Shown here piece after piece: positions 34,531-46,244 of a stretch of 64,000 bases of DNA. Position 1 is the stretch's first letter. Each line of letters starts with the position of its first letter. The translations under genes were made by a program, and so were the position numbers. This stretch comes from Siphonodentalium dalli (taxonomy: Eukaryota > Mollusca > Scaphopoda > Gadilida > Siphonodentaliidae). The DNA is taken from NCBI GenBank assembly GCA_032622095.1, contig CP136067.1, positions 47,041,549-47,105,548 of the forward strand, written 5' to 3'. The notes beneath the pieces were generated by a model. The model made no database searches, was not told the origin of the DNA, and saw nothing but the letters and a program-made list of their open reading frames with translations.

Positions 34531-35160
34531 TAGCTCACCTGAGACGAAGTCTCCGGTGGAGCTATAGTCATCACTCGTCGTCCGTCGTCCGTCCGTCCGT
34601 CCGTCTGTCCGTCTGTCTGTCCGTCTGTCCGTCCGTCAACTTTTTTTTAAACATCTTCTCCTCTGAAACCATCATACCAAATTGGTTCATATTTTGTGTG
34701 GATGTTCCCTAGGTGACTCTCATTCAGATTTGTTCAAATGAGGTCACTGGGTCAAATAGTTGCGAAACCAGGGACATAACTCTATTCCTCCATAGTAATT
34801 CTTACAACAACTTCTTGTCCATAACCATTGGGCCAATTTAGCTAATATTTGGTATGGAGAGTCCTTGGGTGACTGGTGTTCAGATTTGTTCAAATGAGGT
34901 CACCCGGTCAATTACTTGAGAAACCAGGGCCATAACTCATAGTAATTCTTACAATGACTTCTTCTAAAAAAATATTTGGCCGATTTAGCTTATATTTGGT
35001 ACAGAGATACCTTGGGTGACTGGGGTTCAGATTTGTTCAAATGGGGTCACTGGGTCAAATAGGGACAGAGCCAGGGACATAACTTTAAAAACAAAAAAAT
35101 TAATTTTTGCATTTTGACCTTTAATTTTTGTTTAGGACACATCACAGCCTCATATTTCTT
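34531..35160 (+). repeat. Hairpin-headed CCGT-tract element (AGCTCACCTGAG type), copy 1
   Basis: The hairpin 34531-34564 (TAGCTCACCTGAGAC / GTCTCCGGTGGAGCTA) is followed by a long GTCCGTCCGTCCGTCTGTCC tract. Three units of about 165-180 bp follow, each with CAGATTTGTTCAAATG, GGTCAC(C/T)(C/G)GGTCAA and AGGG(C/A)CATAACTC. Related bodies are at 37255-38140, 45370-45830 and 46245-46760. Confidence 0.85.
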
Positions 35161-35580
35161 ACCTAGATTTTTCTTAGCATGTTCTTCATCTGTATGGATT
35201 TTGGTATTGTTTATTTAACCCCTTCCACTCTTGTTTTGATATAGAATTCATCCAAGACAGGATTACTCAAACATTTTTCATCTGATCAACACCAAATTTG
35301 GTATATGAATTTTTGACACTTATATACAGATCAAGTTAAAATATGGGTTTGATCCGATATATTTTAACAGAGTTATGGCCCTTTATAATTCACACCCCTT
35401 TGCTATGCACTATTAATTTTTAAGAGGACACTCTAGCCTGTATTATTGAAAAAGCCAATTTATCATAGTGTGGTCACCGGATCCTCTTGCCGAATACTGC
35501 TTGCTTCCGACCAGTTTACCATCTGTCATTACAAGACATGACATTAGCTAAACAACTACCAGAGTCTACAAGGAATAGTC
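35161..35580. other. Intergenic stretch between repeats
   Basis: 35280-35390 resembles the unit of the TATGG-palindrome element (CACCAAATTTGGTATATGAA, GAGTTATGGCCCTTT). No gene seen. Confidence 0.4.
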
Positions 35581-35619
35581 CATTGTTCATTTATCCAAGC
35601 CTGGACATAGTGTGTCTGA

Positions 35620-37025
35620 CATTTGCAGAATGAAGTCCCCAGATGGTGAATTTAGTGTTGCTACCCCATACAACAGGCTAGCATCACCAAATACACCTCA
35701 ATTACCTTATTCTGCTTAGGCTTCATCTTCTGGGACAATTTTTTTTTTAAACATGTTTTAAAATTTGAAAAAAGTGACACCATTATATATAACATCTGCA
35801 GAGTTATGAAACTTTACTCTTTAATGAAATTATGGAAACATTCCACCCTCCCCCACCCACCCCCTCCCATATGGCCCAACTCTGCCATCAACCAACATCC
35901 CTTCCAAGTCATATCACCTCTCAATTTAATACCTCAGATTCTCACCACAGAGGCATATATATCTGTAAAGGTACAGGTCATTAATTATATAAACTGGCCA
36001 GATGACATGTATTATTCTAATCTAAACATATCTGTGGCAATTTAATGACTGACATTCAATGATACTGTGAATGGCTTTGATTTCTTCAAGTCTGGAAATA
36101 GTGTGTCTGACATTTACATAGTGAGGTCCCCAGATGGTGAATTTAGTGTTGCTATTCCATACAGCATGCTAGCATCACCAAATACACCTGCCAGGGACCT
36201 AATTCTGCTTAGTCCTCATCTTCTTGGAAGTATCCTAAGTATCAAATTGACAGTTTGATTTAGTCACTTTTTCCACCTGTTCAGTTTCAATGTCCCCCTA
36301 ATTTGCAGAAGATAAAATGCATAATTGAGGTGCTCAATGGGTGTGTATCACCAACTTCAACTGTAGGACTTCAATCTGTTCCTTGGTTTTATTGGCCATT
36401 GAGGCCTAATCAGATTGAGGATGAATTTGGTGATGCTAGCCTGCCTTACAGAATATTGTCATTAAATCCACATTTTTGTGACCTAATTCTGCAAATGGCA
36501 GACATACTAAATTCAGGTTTGGCCATTTCATATTATTGTTTTAATCACCACTTATCCAGATGAAATCATACGACTAATATTCAAAGAAAAATGGGGGGGG
36601 GGTATATATTGGATTAAATTTGTCTTCTATCTGGCATTTGCAGAATGAGGTCCCCAGAGGGTGAATTTAGTTATGCTACCCTGCACAGCAGTCTAGCATC
36701 ACCAAATACACTAGCCAGGGTCCTCATTCTGCTTAGGCCTCATTTTCTGGGAAGTATATAGGCACTTAAATTGACATTTTTACTTACTTTAGCCCTTCTG
36801 TTTAGTTTCTATATCCCCTAATTTGTGAATATAAAATGCATAATTGAGGTGCCCAATGGGTGCACATCACCAACTTTAACTGGAGAACTTCAATCTAATG
36901 CTATGTCTCCCATAGCAGTTGAGGCCTACACAGAATGAGGTCCCCAGAGGGTGAATTTGGTGATGCTAGCCCGCATTGCAGGATTGTGTCATTAAATTCA
37001 CCCTTTGGTGACCTCATTCTGCAAA
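35620..37025. repeat. Cluster of five palindromic units of about 95 bp
   Basis: Copies lie near 35624-35720, 36115-36215, 36413-36506, 36643-36746 and 36930-37025. The clearest is 36932-37020, where AGAATGAGGTCCCCAGAGGG pairs with CCCTTTGGTGACCTCATTCT. Each has AGTGATGCTA or TAGCATCACC near its centre. Copies 1, 2 and 4 share one layout and copies 3 and 5 another. Spacers contain related sequence (CATAATTGAGGTGC(T/C)CAATGG) at about 36320 and 36840, so a larger unit of about 525 bp was duplicated. Confidence 0.75.
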
Positions 37026-37124
37026 TGTCAGACACTATGTTCAGGCTTGTCTGTTCGAATATTATGTTCTTAACCACCAGTATCCAGTTGAACTCATTAT
37101 ACCATGATTTTGCAAAGAAAACTT

Positions 37125-38150
37125 GGGGGGTATATTGGATTGAATTTGTCAGTCTCTATGTCAGACTGTTCTCCCATCCATCCATTTGTCATTATGTCTC
37201 TATCCGTCCATCAATTGTTTTCTTCTCCAGATACATATTAAAGACCAAATGGGTTTATATATTTAGGTGTGGATGTCCCCCAGGTGACTCACATTCAGAT
37301 TTGTTCAAATGAGTTCATCAGGTCAAATATGTGAGAAGTCAGGGCCATAACTCTTTCCTTCCATATTAATTCTTAAAACAATTTCTTCTCAAGAACCATC
37401 TGGACTATTTAGATTATGTTTGGTATGGATGGTCCTTCGGTGACTGGGGTTTAGATTTTTTCAGATTTGGGGTCATTTTAGGAAAATCAGTTCAGTTCAA
37501 CTCTTAAAATCTAATGTCTGAAATTACCAAATGAATGGATCTCATAGATGGGGATTCACGTTTGTTCAAATAGGGGCGGAGATAAGAGATTTAATTATCA
37601 ACCAGCCACCCTACCTGTGCTCCGGCGGAGCTATAGTCATCACTCCTCGTCCGTCCATCGTCTGTCCGTCCATCCGTCTGACAACAATTATTTGAACATC
37701 TTCTCCTCTGGAACCATAAGACCAAATGGGTTCATATTTGGTGTGGATGTTCCCTAGGTGATTCTCATTCAGATTTGTTCAAATGCGGTCACTGGGTCAA
37801 ATAGTTGCGAAGCCATGGCCATAACTCTTTCCCACCATAGTAATTCTTTTAAACATCTTCAGAACAATAAGACCGAATGGTTTTCATATTTGGTGTGGAT
37901 GTTCCCTAGGTGACTCACATTCAGATTTGTTCAAATGAGTTTACTTGAAATAGTTGCGAAGCCAGGGCCATAACTCTTTCCCTCCATAGTATTCTTAAAG
38001 TGACTTCTTCTCAAATACCATCAGGCTATATGGGTTCATATTTGGTATGAAGGATCCTTGGGTGACTGGGGTTCAGATTTGTTCAAATCAGGTCACTGGG
38101 TCAAATGTGGGCGGGGCCAGGGACATAACTCCAAATTTTTTGTTTTAGAT
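37125..38150 (+). repeat. AGCTCACCTGAG-type element bodies, degraded copies 2 and 3
   Basis: 37190-37545 and 37610-38140 carry GTCCGTCCATC tracts, TTCTCCTCTGGAACC, TTCATATTTGGTGTGGATGT and GGCCATAACTCTTTCC. The second has a partial head GGCGGAGCTATAGTCATCAC at about 37623. The first has no head. Confidence 0.75.
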
Positions 38151-38159
38151 TTAACTCTT

Positions 38160-38280
38160 TAGATATCTACTTCTTTTAAAGTGATTATGAAAAGTTCTGA
38201 CTGTTGTGGTCTCCAGAGTCCCAGTCTAATAAGTCTTTGCAGTCTGGTGAGCGACCCCACAGTCATTGACTGTCTTGTTG
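38160..38280 (+). repeat. 120-bp interspersed repeat (paired with 47315-47430)
   Basis: ACTTCTTTTAAAGTGATTAT, TCTGACTGTTGTGGTCTCCA and GGTGAGCGACCCCACA occur in the same order at 47315-47430, in the same orientation. Function unknown. Confidence 0.7.
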
Positions 38281-38339
38281 TATCCTGTTTTTCTATCCTG
38301 TATATGTTTGAATAAAGACGGGCGTTCGCCCATCTGTGG

Positions 38340-39072
38340 GTCGGTGTCGTAGCATATACATACGTAGAACTCGGTTTGGTCCCCATTGAAAGAAAAATAA
38401 AGCAAAGAATTTTGAATTTTTGGGCAAAACTTATAACTGGCAAACAAACGAAAATATGTTTTATGATTTATTGGTCATTGTACAGTTGTAAGCAACGAAC
38501 TGGTAATCAGAGACGTGATCGAATGGACTGGGTTACTCGGGTTAAAAACATATTAGATGATATTGGAATGAGCTTTTTATTTGTATCACACTTTATTCCA
38601 AATATTGAGTGGTTCAGATCTTCTACTAAATTGAAATTGCGTGATGCATATCTCCAGGAATGGTATGGATCTTTTAGATCATCCAAGTATGCTTTTTACC
38701 GTACAGTGAAGACAACATTCGAATGTGAATCTTACTTTAACGTGCTTAACCATAAAAGAAGTTGAAGTTTTATAAAAATTCCGAACACGCAATCATCGAT
38801 TACCAATAGAAGTTGGGGATTGGCGTGATATAGCTTTGAATAATAGACTTTGTACACCATGCAACAATGCAGTAGGTGACGAATTTCATGTATTATTAGT
38901 ATGCGATAAATTAGAACAGGACAGACGGAAATATATAGCCAGTTACTGTTATACTAATCCTACGACAATAAAAATGTCTCAACTGATGAACATCCCACGA
39001 CCAGTAGTTTTGCGCAACATATGTAAGTTCCTTCTCTTATTGAACCGTACGTTAAACAAGACATGTTCCTAA
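38340..39072 (+). pseudogene. Non-LTR retrotransposon ORF2 C-terminal remnant, longer copy
   Basis: The first frame (38376-38765) encodes PIERKIKQRILNFWAKLITG, then DWVTRVKNILDDIGMSFLF and LKLRDAYLQEWYGSFRSSKY. A one-base-type frameshift near 38765 leads to RTRNHRLPIEVGDWRDIALN (from 38782), LCTPCNNAVGDEFHVLLVC and a final helical part ending at 39072. This is the domain that follows reverse transcriptase in a large group of invertebrate non-LTR elements, with the CxxC...GDEFH...C signature. Reverse transcriptase and endonuclease are missing: a typical 5' truncation. 39073-39405 reads like its 3' UTR. The same module is at 9880-10166. Confidence 0.8.
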
Positions 39073-39404
39073 TTACTCGTATCATTATACTGATGGCCCC
39101 CCGAGCCCCCACCATCATGACCAAGTTCCGACCAAATTGTCGGACGAGGACTACTCCCTTTAGTTCCTCGCTGTAATAGTTGGGGACGAATCTCCCCCAT
39201 AAGTAGTCATTTTTCCAATTTCTCTGTTAAAAATTATCAAACAGGCGCATGCGTTGTGATCATATCGGCGGACCGATCTCCTTCCAATCACCTATTTATG
39301 TTATAAAATATTTTGCATTGTCATATATCATCATGTTTAATGTTATGCGTGGACTGTATATTATGTATGTTGTATATTATGTTGGGAGAACACCGGCCCA
39401 GCGT

Positions 39405-40065
39405 TATGTTTTTATGTGTACCCATACCATGTATGGTACACATAATGCTGACGTCCGGACCAACCATCCGTCGTTCGTCTGTCCGTAGACACTTTATGCA
39501 TAATGCGATAACTCAAACATTTTCTATCTGATCAGAACCAAATTTTGTATATGGGTTTCTCAGCCCAAAATACAGATAGAGTTCGAAATGGGTTTGATTC
39601 GAGTTTTTTTTTACATAGGTATGGCCCTTGTTCGACTTAGAATTCACGCATGCTGCCATAACTCAAACATTTTTTTGTATCGGATTGACACCAAATTTGG
39701 TATGTGAGTTTCTCAGCCCAAAATACAGATCGAATTCGAAGATGGGTTTGATCCGATTTATTTAAAGGAGTTGTGTGACCCTTTTTCAATTCTAAATTTT
39801 TTTTTATTTTTTTTGTTATGTTTGCCCATACCATAGTATGGTAAACATAGTGTTGTTGTCCGGATTGACCACTCGTCGTTAGTCCGTCCGTCCGTCTGTT
39901 TGTAGACACTTTACGCATGGTGCGATAACTCAAATATTTTCTATCTGATCAATTTTGTATATGAATTTCTCAGCACAAAAGACAGATCGAGTTCGAATAT
40001 GGGTTTGATCCGACTATTGTAAACTAAGTTATGGCCCTTTTTCGAAAAATTATTCACTCTTAAAA
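39405..40065 (+). repeat. Two consecutive TATGG-palindrome CCGT-tract elements
   Basis: Heads at about 39417-39441 (TGTGTACCCATACCATGTAT, GGTACACATA) and 39821-39848 (GTTTGCCCATACCATAGTAT). Each is followed by GTCCG(T/C)CCGTCTG-like tracts, GATAACTCAAA(C/T)ATTTTCTA and GAGTTCGAATATGGGTTTGA. The first has two units, the second one. Confidence 0.8.
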
Positions 40066-40069
40066 AAAA

Positions 40070-40275
40070 ACATTTTAGATTGAATTCCTTGCTCAATTTA
40101 ACAAAAAAAATAAATAAATAAATAAAAAAATATATATAATAAAATATTTTTTTAAAATAATTAAGAACAAATATATTTTTTAAGTTACAAAAATTTGAAA
40201 AACTAACACCTTTATAACTCTGCCAAGGGTACCCCGAGTCGCCACAACAATTTTTTTTTAATCGGTCTAAAATCT
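40070..40275 (+). repeat. ATTGAATTCCTTGCTCAATT tail module, forward copy
   Basis: GATTGAATTCCTTGCTCAAT at about 40079, then A/T-rich runs, then CTCTGCCAAGGGTACCCCGA. It matches 4420-4620 and 24960-25090 and directly abuts the hairpin-headed element on its left. Confidence 0.65.
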
Positions 40276-40289
40276 AGTGTTATGTACTG

Positions 40290-40345
40290 GTAAATTTGTT
40301 TGGAGCGACATTAAATCCAATTCACCAATTCCATCCCATGCCTTT
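40290..40345 (+). repeat. Possible SINE 3' end
   Basis: GGAGCGACATTAAATCCAAT followed by TCACCAATTCC resembles the end of molluscan tRNA-derived SINEs. A similar string is at 43490-43530. No A/B-box head was confirmed. Confidence 0.3.
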
Positions 40346-41470
40346 GGACTACTTGGCTATTGATAAGGCTATATTATTTTCTGATGCCTCTTATGCCAAT
40401 GTGCAGATAATCTGATAAAGAAAGCTATGGTATCTAATTTAAAATAAAGATTCAACAATACACCATCACATGATATTAACAGTAGACTTGAACATCTGCT
40501 GCCTTGCACAGCTGAAGATATCACTATACAGATGGTCTGATGTCATTATAAATGTTATTGGTGCCAGCTTTCAACATAAAACATTCCTGTGATTTGTTGA
40601 CAGCTCTGCTATATAATTGATATTAATGGGTCAGCAGTGAGGTGGCTTATCTTGATCTATATTGTTGGTAGAATTTGATACATTATCATTGTTAACTTAA
40701 ATTTGACTTTCTTAACCCAAGTATTCCATGTCCAGGTCACCTTTCACATTTAACCCAAGGCTGTGGTGGTGCAGCATTACAGATATGTACCAGTGCATTC
40801 TCTTATATAAATGCGAGTGACCTATAAATTCCAATAATTTGTGTTATGTACTTTTGTCAATAATAGTACATACCAGTATACTATAATTCAACACCAAGAC
40901 TCTCATTTATGATTCAGATCATAGTAATTTACTATCGCCAAGGGATGGGTTAATATCTGCCGATCGTGATCGACCTCTCGTTTTTAGATTGAACTCCTCG
41001 CTAAAATTAAAAAAAAAATTAAAAAACTCTTATAATAATTTTTTTTATTTAATTTAAAAAAAAATTGTCATTGACACTGTAATTTGTTTTAGTTTTACAC
41101 CATTACTTAGGTGTGATGTCCTGTTTTGAAAATATGAAGATTTTATTGCAATTGTTGCATGTAATATAATGATATCAATAAATTACCATGTGAACATCCA
41201 ATATCCAGAGTATATGAGAGTACCTTTAATAGATGTCATTCCAAGTGAAATCTTTTTATTAATTGAGTGATGACATATGGTACAGAGCTCTAAGGGGTGG
41301 TTGTATGAAGGCAAGATAAACAACCTGCTTGCTGGATAATTGTTTATCCTATCTGTCAAATTGATTAATGGCTAAACCATTGGATCTCACAGTGAGAGGT
41401 CCTTGTGTGAATAGGGACAGAGTTATGAGATTTAAAACGACTCTCCCCCCCCCCCCCCCAGATACCTTAA
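40346..41470. other. Intergenic region without a supported gene
   Basis: AT-rich sequence with T- and A-runs near 41010-41070 and a C run at 41446-41459. 40925-40985 (CTATCGCCAAGGGATGGGTT then CGTGATCGACCTCTCG) is repeated at 41933-41986. Confidence 0.4.
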
Positions 41471-41477
41471 CCTCTTC

Positions 41478-41840
41478 TTAAAGTCACGGGCGGCGTTCGT
41501 TGCAGAAATATTTATATTTGTTCAAATCGCCATCAACAGAAGGAATATTAAAATATATATAATTTTGTTCATATGCCAAACATAATCAGCGCGTAAATAG
41601 TCGTAAAGACGTACGATGGTGTACGTAAACAAGAGCCTGCTCGTGTTACAGAAGTTGTGCTTCTGTTTACCATATCCGGATCTAAACAAAAGCCAGGAAA
41701 CGTACTGTTTATGCCATATTTCTGATTGGTATAAGAACAATGCCTGTCTATATTTTATTATTCTTTCTGTTTATGGCGGTTTTTGACGGAGGTGAATATT
41801 TTAACAGCATACCCACCGCCAACGCCGCCCGTATCTTTAA
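41478..41840 (+). mobile_element. TTAA-flanked MITE, GGCGGCG family, copy 2
   Basis: TTAA at 41478-41481 and 41837-41840; ends AGTCACGGGCGGCGTTCG and CGCCGCCCGTATCT. It is shorter than copy 1, lacking about 160 bp including both AACGCTCTTTAT motifs, while the remaining sequence is nearly the same. Confidence 0.85.
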
Positions 41841-41984
41841 GACAAATTATTTGAGATTTCGATTGTAAGTTAGGTACTGATATATGGATTACTGTGATCA
41901 TATCTTTGACCAATTATCAGTTATAGCTAATCACTATCGCCAAGGTATGGGTTAAACATCTGCCGAGCGTGATCGGCCTCTCGT

Positions 41985-42165
41985 TATGTTTGTTTGCATA
42001 AAAAAACACACAAACGTGACAATACCATGCAACATACGGGATATTTATGATTCGTTTTAGAACGACATATGTCTATTATATACTATTCTTTCTGTTTATG
42101 GCGGTTTCAGCGGATGTGACTTTTTAACAGCTATACCCACCCCAAAGGTCGCCCGTATCTTAAAA
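41985..42165 (+). mobile_element. GGCGGCG-family MITE, partial right end
   Basis: TTCTGTTTATGGCGGTTTCA, AACAGCTATACCCACC and TCGCCCGTATCTTAA match the right third of copies 1 and 2. The left end is missing. Confidence 0.65.
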
Positions 42166-42675
42166 AAATAATCTGTTGCTCTTTTATTCAGAATCACTCG
42201 GAACTCTTGTGCTGATAACAGACGGAACGGAAGAGAAAACGGACTAGCCAGCTGACTCAAGTGGATAGCGACGCGGAAGTGAAGTCCGCTCAAAAGTCTT
42301 TCATGCATCGATGCAATAGACGCCCCCGCCAGTCACGGATGCATGTATTGGTATATGGGGTATTGTAACTGTGCTCGTGGATGCGTGTTTGGTTAATGGG
42401 GTCGTTGTAACTGTGCTCGTGATCTGATATCATGATTAACTATTTATGGATATATTCCAAGAAAGACTATTTGCTGCTTTAAGAATATTAAAATGTTTCT
42501 CAAACATTGTATTTCGATTTCTTCTTCTGTGGGCCTGTTGTGTGGATCTTTGCCGAATTCTAGTCGTGTGCCAAGGTAGACATATTTTGTTTGTAGAATG
42601 TGGCATATAGGCATTAAACTAGTATGTTCATAAGACGTACAAGAGTCTTCGTAGTTTCGTCTGGTTGGTCAGACC
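42166..42675. other. Intergenic stretch without a supported gene
   Basis: A short direct duplication (GGGGTATTGTAACTGTGCTC / GGGGTCGTTGTAACTGTGCTC near 42356 and 42398) is the only structure seen. Confidence 0.35.
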
Positions 42676-42679
42676 TATA

Positions 42680-43187
42680 GTTATCACGGTGAGGAATCAC
42701 GTTGTTTCGAGGTTGGCGAGTACCACGCACTCAAAATGGCGGAGCACAAAAACATAATATATGAGGAACTGACACAAAACATAGCATTTTGACTGTTACG
42801 AGCATATGCTAGTTTATTGTTTAAACAAGTTCATACCTTACCTGTTTTGAAATAATCAGTAGTTTTCTATAACATTCTGACCAAAGTTGCCAGTCGGAGG
42901 TTCGTGGAATACGTAAGTCCAGGAACATCTACGATAATCCTTCGACTGACAACTTTGGTCAAAATGTTAGAGCAAACAACTTGAGTTTGGACACAAATGA
43001 GGTACCAGCTTGTTTGGATAATAGTATAGCATATGTTCATAGCTGCCAAAATACTACGTATACATATCATTATCCTTGTTGATTACCTTTTTCCTCGTTT
43101 ATGACCGCGTTTTCGATGCCTCAGCCATTTTGAATGCGTGATACTCATCAACTCGAAACCAAGTGATTCCCCACCGTGGTTATGATA
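42680..43187. mobile_element. Foldback MITE with nested central hairpin
   Basis: Outer arms: TTATCACGGTGAGGAATCAC, TCGAGGTT, GTACCACGCACTCAAAATGG at the left pair with CCATTTTGAATGCGTGAT, AACTCGAAACC, GTGATTCCCCACCGTGGTTA at the right. Central arms at about 42876-42903 and 42936-42965 (TTCTGACCAAAGTTGCCAGTC / GACTGACAACTTTGGTCAAAA) continue the fold. No coding sequence. Confidence 0.85.
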
Positions 43188-44340
43188 AAATTTACTTCGA
43201 TTTTTGACCCTTCGAATTTATAACCATTTTTGTTATCCTTCGCCCAATTCTCCTGATTGACTGGGCGTGTCAGTACGAACTACTCCCCGTGTGAACATGA
43301 TGACACACCTGTATAGTCTAATTATTGGGACATGGTCCAGCATGGTGTAAATAACTGGACCACAGTTAGTCTATATATGCATGTAGTCACTGTCAGAATT
43401 ATTAGTCTACTAAAAGTGTGAGGAGTAATAAATGAACGTCGTATAGTCTGAATGTAGGTACCCCCTTACGTCACGATATGACAATATAGCGGTTGAAAGT
43501 GACATTAAACCCCAATTAATTAACTGATCCAATCCGTATGTTTTGGTTTCAGTCCACTATAGCTCCTGTGCTATAGCTTCCTTATAATTTTTCTGAGGAT
43601 CGGTGCGGACCTCACACACGACCACATCAGTAGTGCACGCGAAAGACTCGATTTATCTTGACCTAACTCACGAGACAGACCTTCGATGAAGCAGAGTTTT
43701 ATGGGAGCGATACATAAAACACGAGCTTTCACATGCGACAACCAGACTGTAAATAGGTTTCACAAAACGATGACTTATTAAAGACGCTCCCACAAGCACA
43801 TAAACAATTAGGGGACAAACTTACACTGTTTTGTTGGATACTCGGGGGGGGGGGTTGGAGTGAAAAGGGTTTGTGAACCGGCGAGTTTACAATCTATTTT
43901 CATGCTCGAATCCACGAATAACAAACGAAACAGCGTACGTTTATCTCCATTTTAATACAATCCAACAAAACATTACATTGTCTCGATTACGCGACTCCTG
44001 GCAACGCAGTGACAAATTTTACACGCATTGTCAATGACACCGTGCTCCATTCAAAATTATCTTCCGCGACTGATGCTAGTGAATCGAAAACTAAAGTTAG
44101 CAGCGCTCGACTGACCAGAATGCGTGTTTCAGTGACATATATTCAACCTGAATTACACCAGGGTGCCGTCTGCTCAGGGTATATTGCCATCTATGGGCGC
44201 GCGCGCGGCTATTCGACACTGGACGAACGGCACCCATGGAATCCGGATCATGCCTATATACAAGACACATGGGAACACACAAGAATTAGCTCCGGAAAGA
44301 TTGGTCACAAGATACTTTGTTTATATTAACATTTTACGCG
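43188..44340. other. Intergenic region without a supported gene
   Basis: 43440-43530 looks like a SINE tail (GTGACATTAAACCCCAATTAA). A G run is at 43844-43855. The + open frame of 106 codons at 44009-44329 has no recognisable domain. Confidence 0.35.
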
Positions 44341-44343
44341 GGG

Positions 44344-44634
44344 TTGCAAAGTTCAGTCCCCTCGCTACGCTGGTCTGACCACTGCCACAACGTACACCGA
44401 ATTTAAGGAAATCTCGCGTTTTTTTGTATTTAAAACTTTGCTCGGTTGCAATTCATTCTGCGTTATTGTGGGAAACCGAACTGTCCATATTCATTCGGAA
44501 ATTGGTTAGATTAAATCTGATTGAATTGTAACCCCCAAAAGTCTTAAATAAAAAATGTTAGATTTAATTGCGTATACATACGTGATGGTAGTGGTCAGAC
44601 CAGCGTAGTGGGAGGGGTGAACGTTTCCTTGCAG
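44344..44634. mobile_element. Short TIR element, 291 bp
   Basis: TTGCAAAGTTCAGTCCCCTC and GCTACGCTGGTCTGACCACT at the left are inverted at the right (AGTGGTCAGACCAGCGTAGT, GGGGTGAACGTTTCCTTGCAG), giving TIRs of about 48 bp. No coding sequence. Confidence 0.85.
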
Positions 44635-44890
44635 TTTACCGGGTTTGTGTTCTTCTGGGCTTCTTGTAGACACAATCCGAGCTACTTGCATGCAGCCACG
44701 GTCCGGGTTTCTTTTGGGTGCCTCCGTGCAACACGGCGATTTTAAGTTTAACGTTAGCTTCCTGTAGAGTTGTTGACGCACATTATAATCCACCCGTCCT
44801 TGATGCGACAGCCTCTGTGACTTGTCGTATGTGTGCCATTCGATAAACAGGCAATCGGTGAAATCAGATTTATTGCCGTATGGACCGATT

Positions 44891-44975
44891 TTAAAGATAC
44901 GGTAACCCTTGACGGTCGGTATTTCTGTTAAAACAGTCACATCCGTTAAAACCGCCATAAACAAAAAGAATGTAT
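44891..44975 (-). mobile_element. GGCGGCG-family MITE, solo end in reverse orientation
   Basis: TTAAAGATACGGTAACC, GGTCGGTATTTCTG and AACCGCCATAAACA match the reverse complement of the right end of the family. The other end is missing. Confidence 0.6.
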
Positions 44976-45369
44976 TGGAGAGCTTTCGCAAAATTACGAT
45001 TACGGATATGGACAATATCCTGCCCGTATATGGCATACAATTCGATATTTACGCACGGGGTTTCTTATGTGAGAAGAAATATCCCACACGCAGTTTAATT
45101 ATGTGCAGATATGTCAAGGGTGTGTCACCGGTCCTGTTTTGGGGACGCTCTGACATCCGTAATCGTAATAGTGATACCCCATTAATTGACCTTGCCAGAA
45201 AGTTGTTTAAACCATACCGGTATAGCGCTCGCTAATCCTCACCTCTCAAGATTTCGGTGTGAATGGGTCACCGTGAACTGTTCAGTCAGTGTTCAGTGTT
45301 TTTGCTTATCGCTCACTATTTACGTGCGTTGTGTAAGCATGCATACTCATATGCTATATCAGTATACTA

Positions 45370-45835
45370 TACTATTATTTGAACATCTTCTCCTCTGAAA
45401 CCGTAAGACAGAATTGGTTCATATTTGGTGTGGATGTTCCCTGTGTGACCCTCATTCAGATTTGTTCAAATGAGGTCACTGGGTCAAATAGTTGCGAAAC
45501 CAGGGCCATAACTCTATTCCTCCATAGTAATTCTTACAACGACTTCTTGTTCAGAACCATTGGGCCGATTTAGCTAATATTTGGTATGGAGGGTCCTTGG
45601 GTGACTGTTGTTCAGATTTGTTCAAATGAGGTAACCCGGTCAATTAGTTGAGAAACCAGGACCATAACTCATATTAATTTTTACAATGACTTCTAAAAAA
45701 CAATATTGGGCCGATTTAGCTTATATTTGATACAGAGAGACCTTGGGTGACTGGGGTTCAGATTTGTTCAAATGGGGTCACTGGGTCAAATAGGGGCAGA
45801 GCCAGGGACATAACTCTAAAAAAACATTTTTGCAT
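45370..45835 (+). repeat. AGCTCACCTGAG-type element body, headless copy
   Basis: It starts at TTATTTGAACATCTTCTCCT and carries three units with CAGATTTGTTCAAATGAGGT, nearly identical in order to 34640-35100. The head and CCGT tract are absent. Confidence 0.8.
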
Positions 45836-46240
45836 TTTGACCTTTGATTTTTGTTTAGACATATCATAGCTACCCAACCCCACCCTCCCCCACCCCACCT
45901 CCTGTCCCTGCCACACCACACTGTATCATACCATATTATCTCTTCCTTGTTCACCCCATTAGAATCCTTGTTTTGATCACAGCTGTAGGAGTATCACAAA
46001 GCTGTGTGTGCAGTCGTTAAAACCTAATTATCTATGTCAACACCTCTCACCAAGACACTGGTAGCTGATGGTTTCATGAATGGAATATAATTCTCAGAGA
46101 ATGTACTTGCTCTCAAGGTCATGGAAATTTTGTTAAGCTAATGTAGTCTGGCATTCAAATAAATGTTGTATGTCATATTCTCACAGGGATGTCCCCACAG
46201 TGTTGGTGACTGACATATTTGTTCAATGAAATGTAAATTT
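45836..46240. other. Intergenic stretch without a supported gene
   Basis: A C-rich patch (CCCACCCTCCCCCACCCCAC) is followed by AT-rich sequence. No feature recognised. Confidence 0.35.
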
Positions 46241-46244
46241 GAAG

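Noticed and set aside
40290-43530. tRNA genes or tRNA-derived SINE heads
   Set aside because: Only SINE-like tails were seen (40290 and 43490). No A-box/B-box pair or cloverleaf could be supported.
44506-45036. 176-codon open frame on the - strand
   Set aside because: It includes the solo end of a TTAA MITE (44891-44975) and the 44344-44634 TIR element edge. No domain is recognisable and hydrophobic and charged parts alternate without pattern. Best read as chance.
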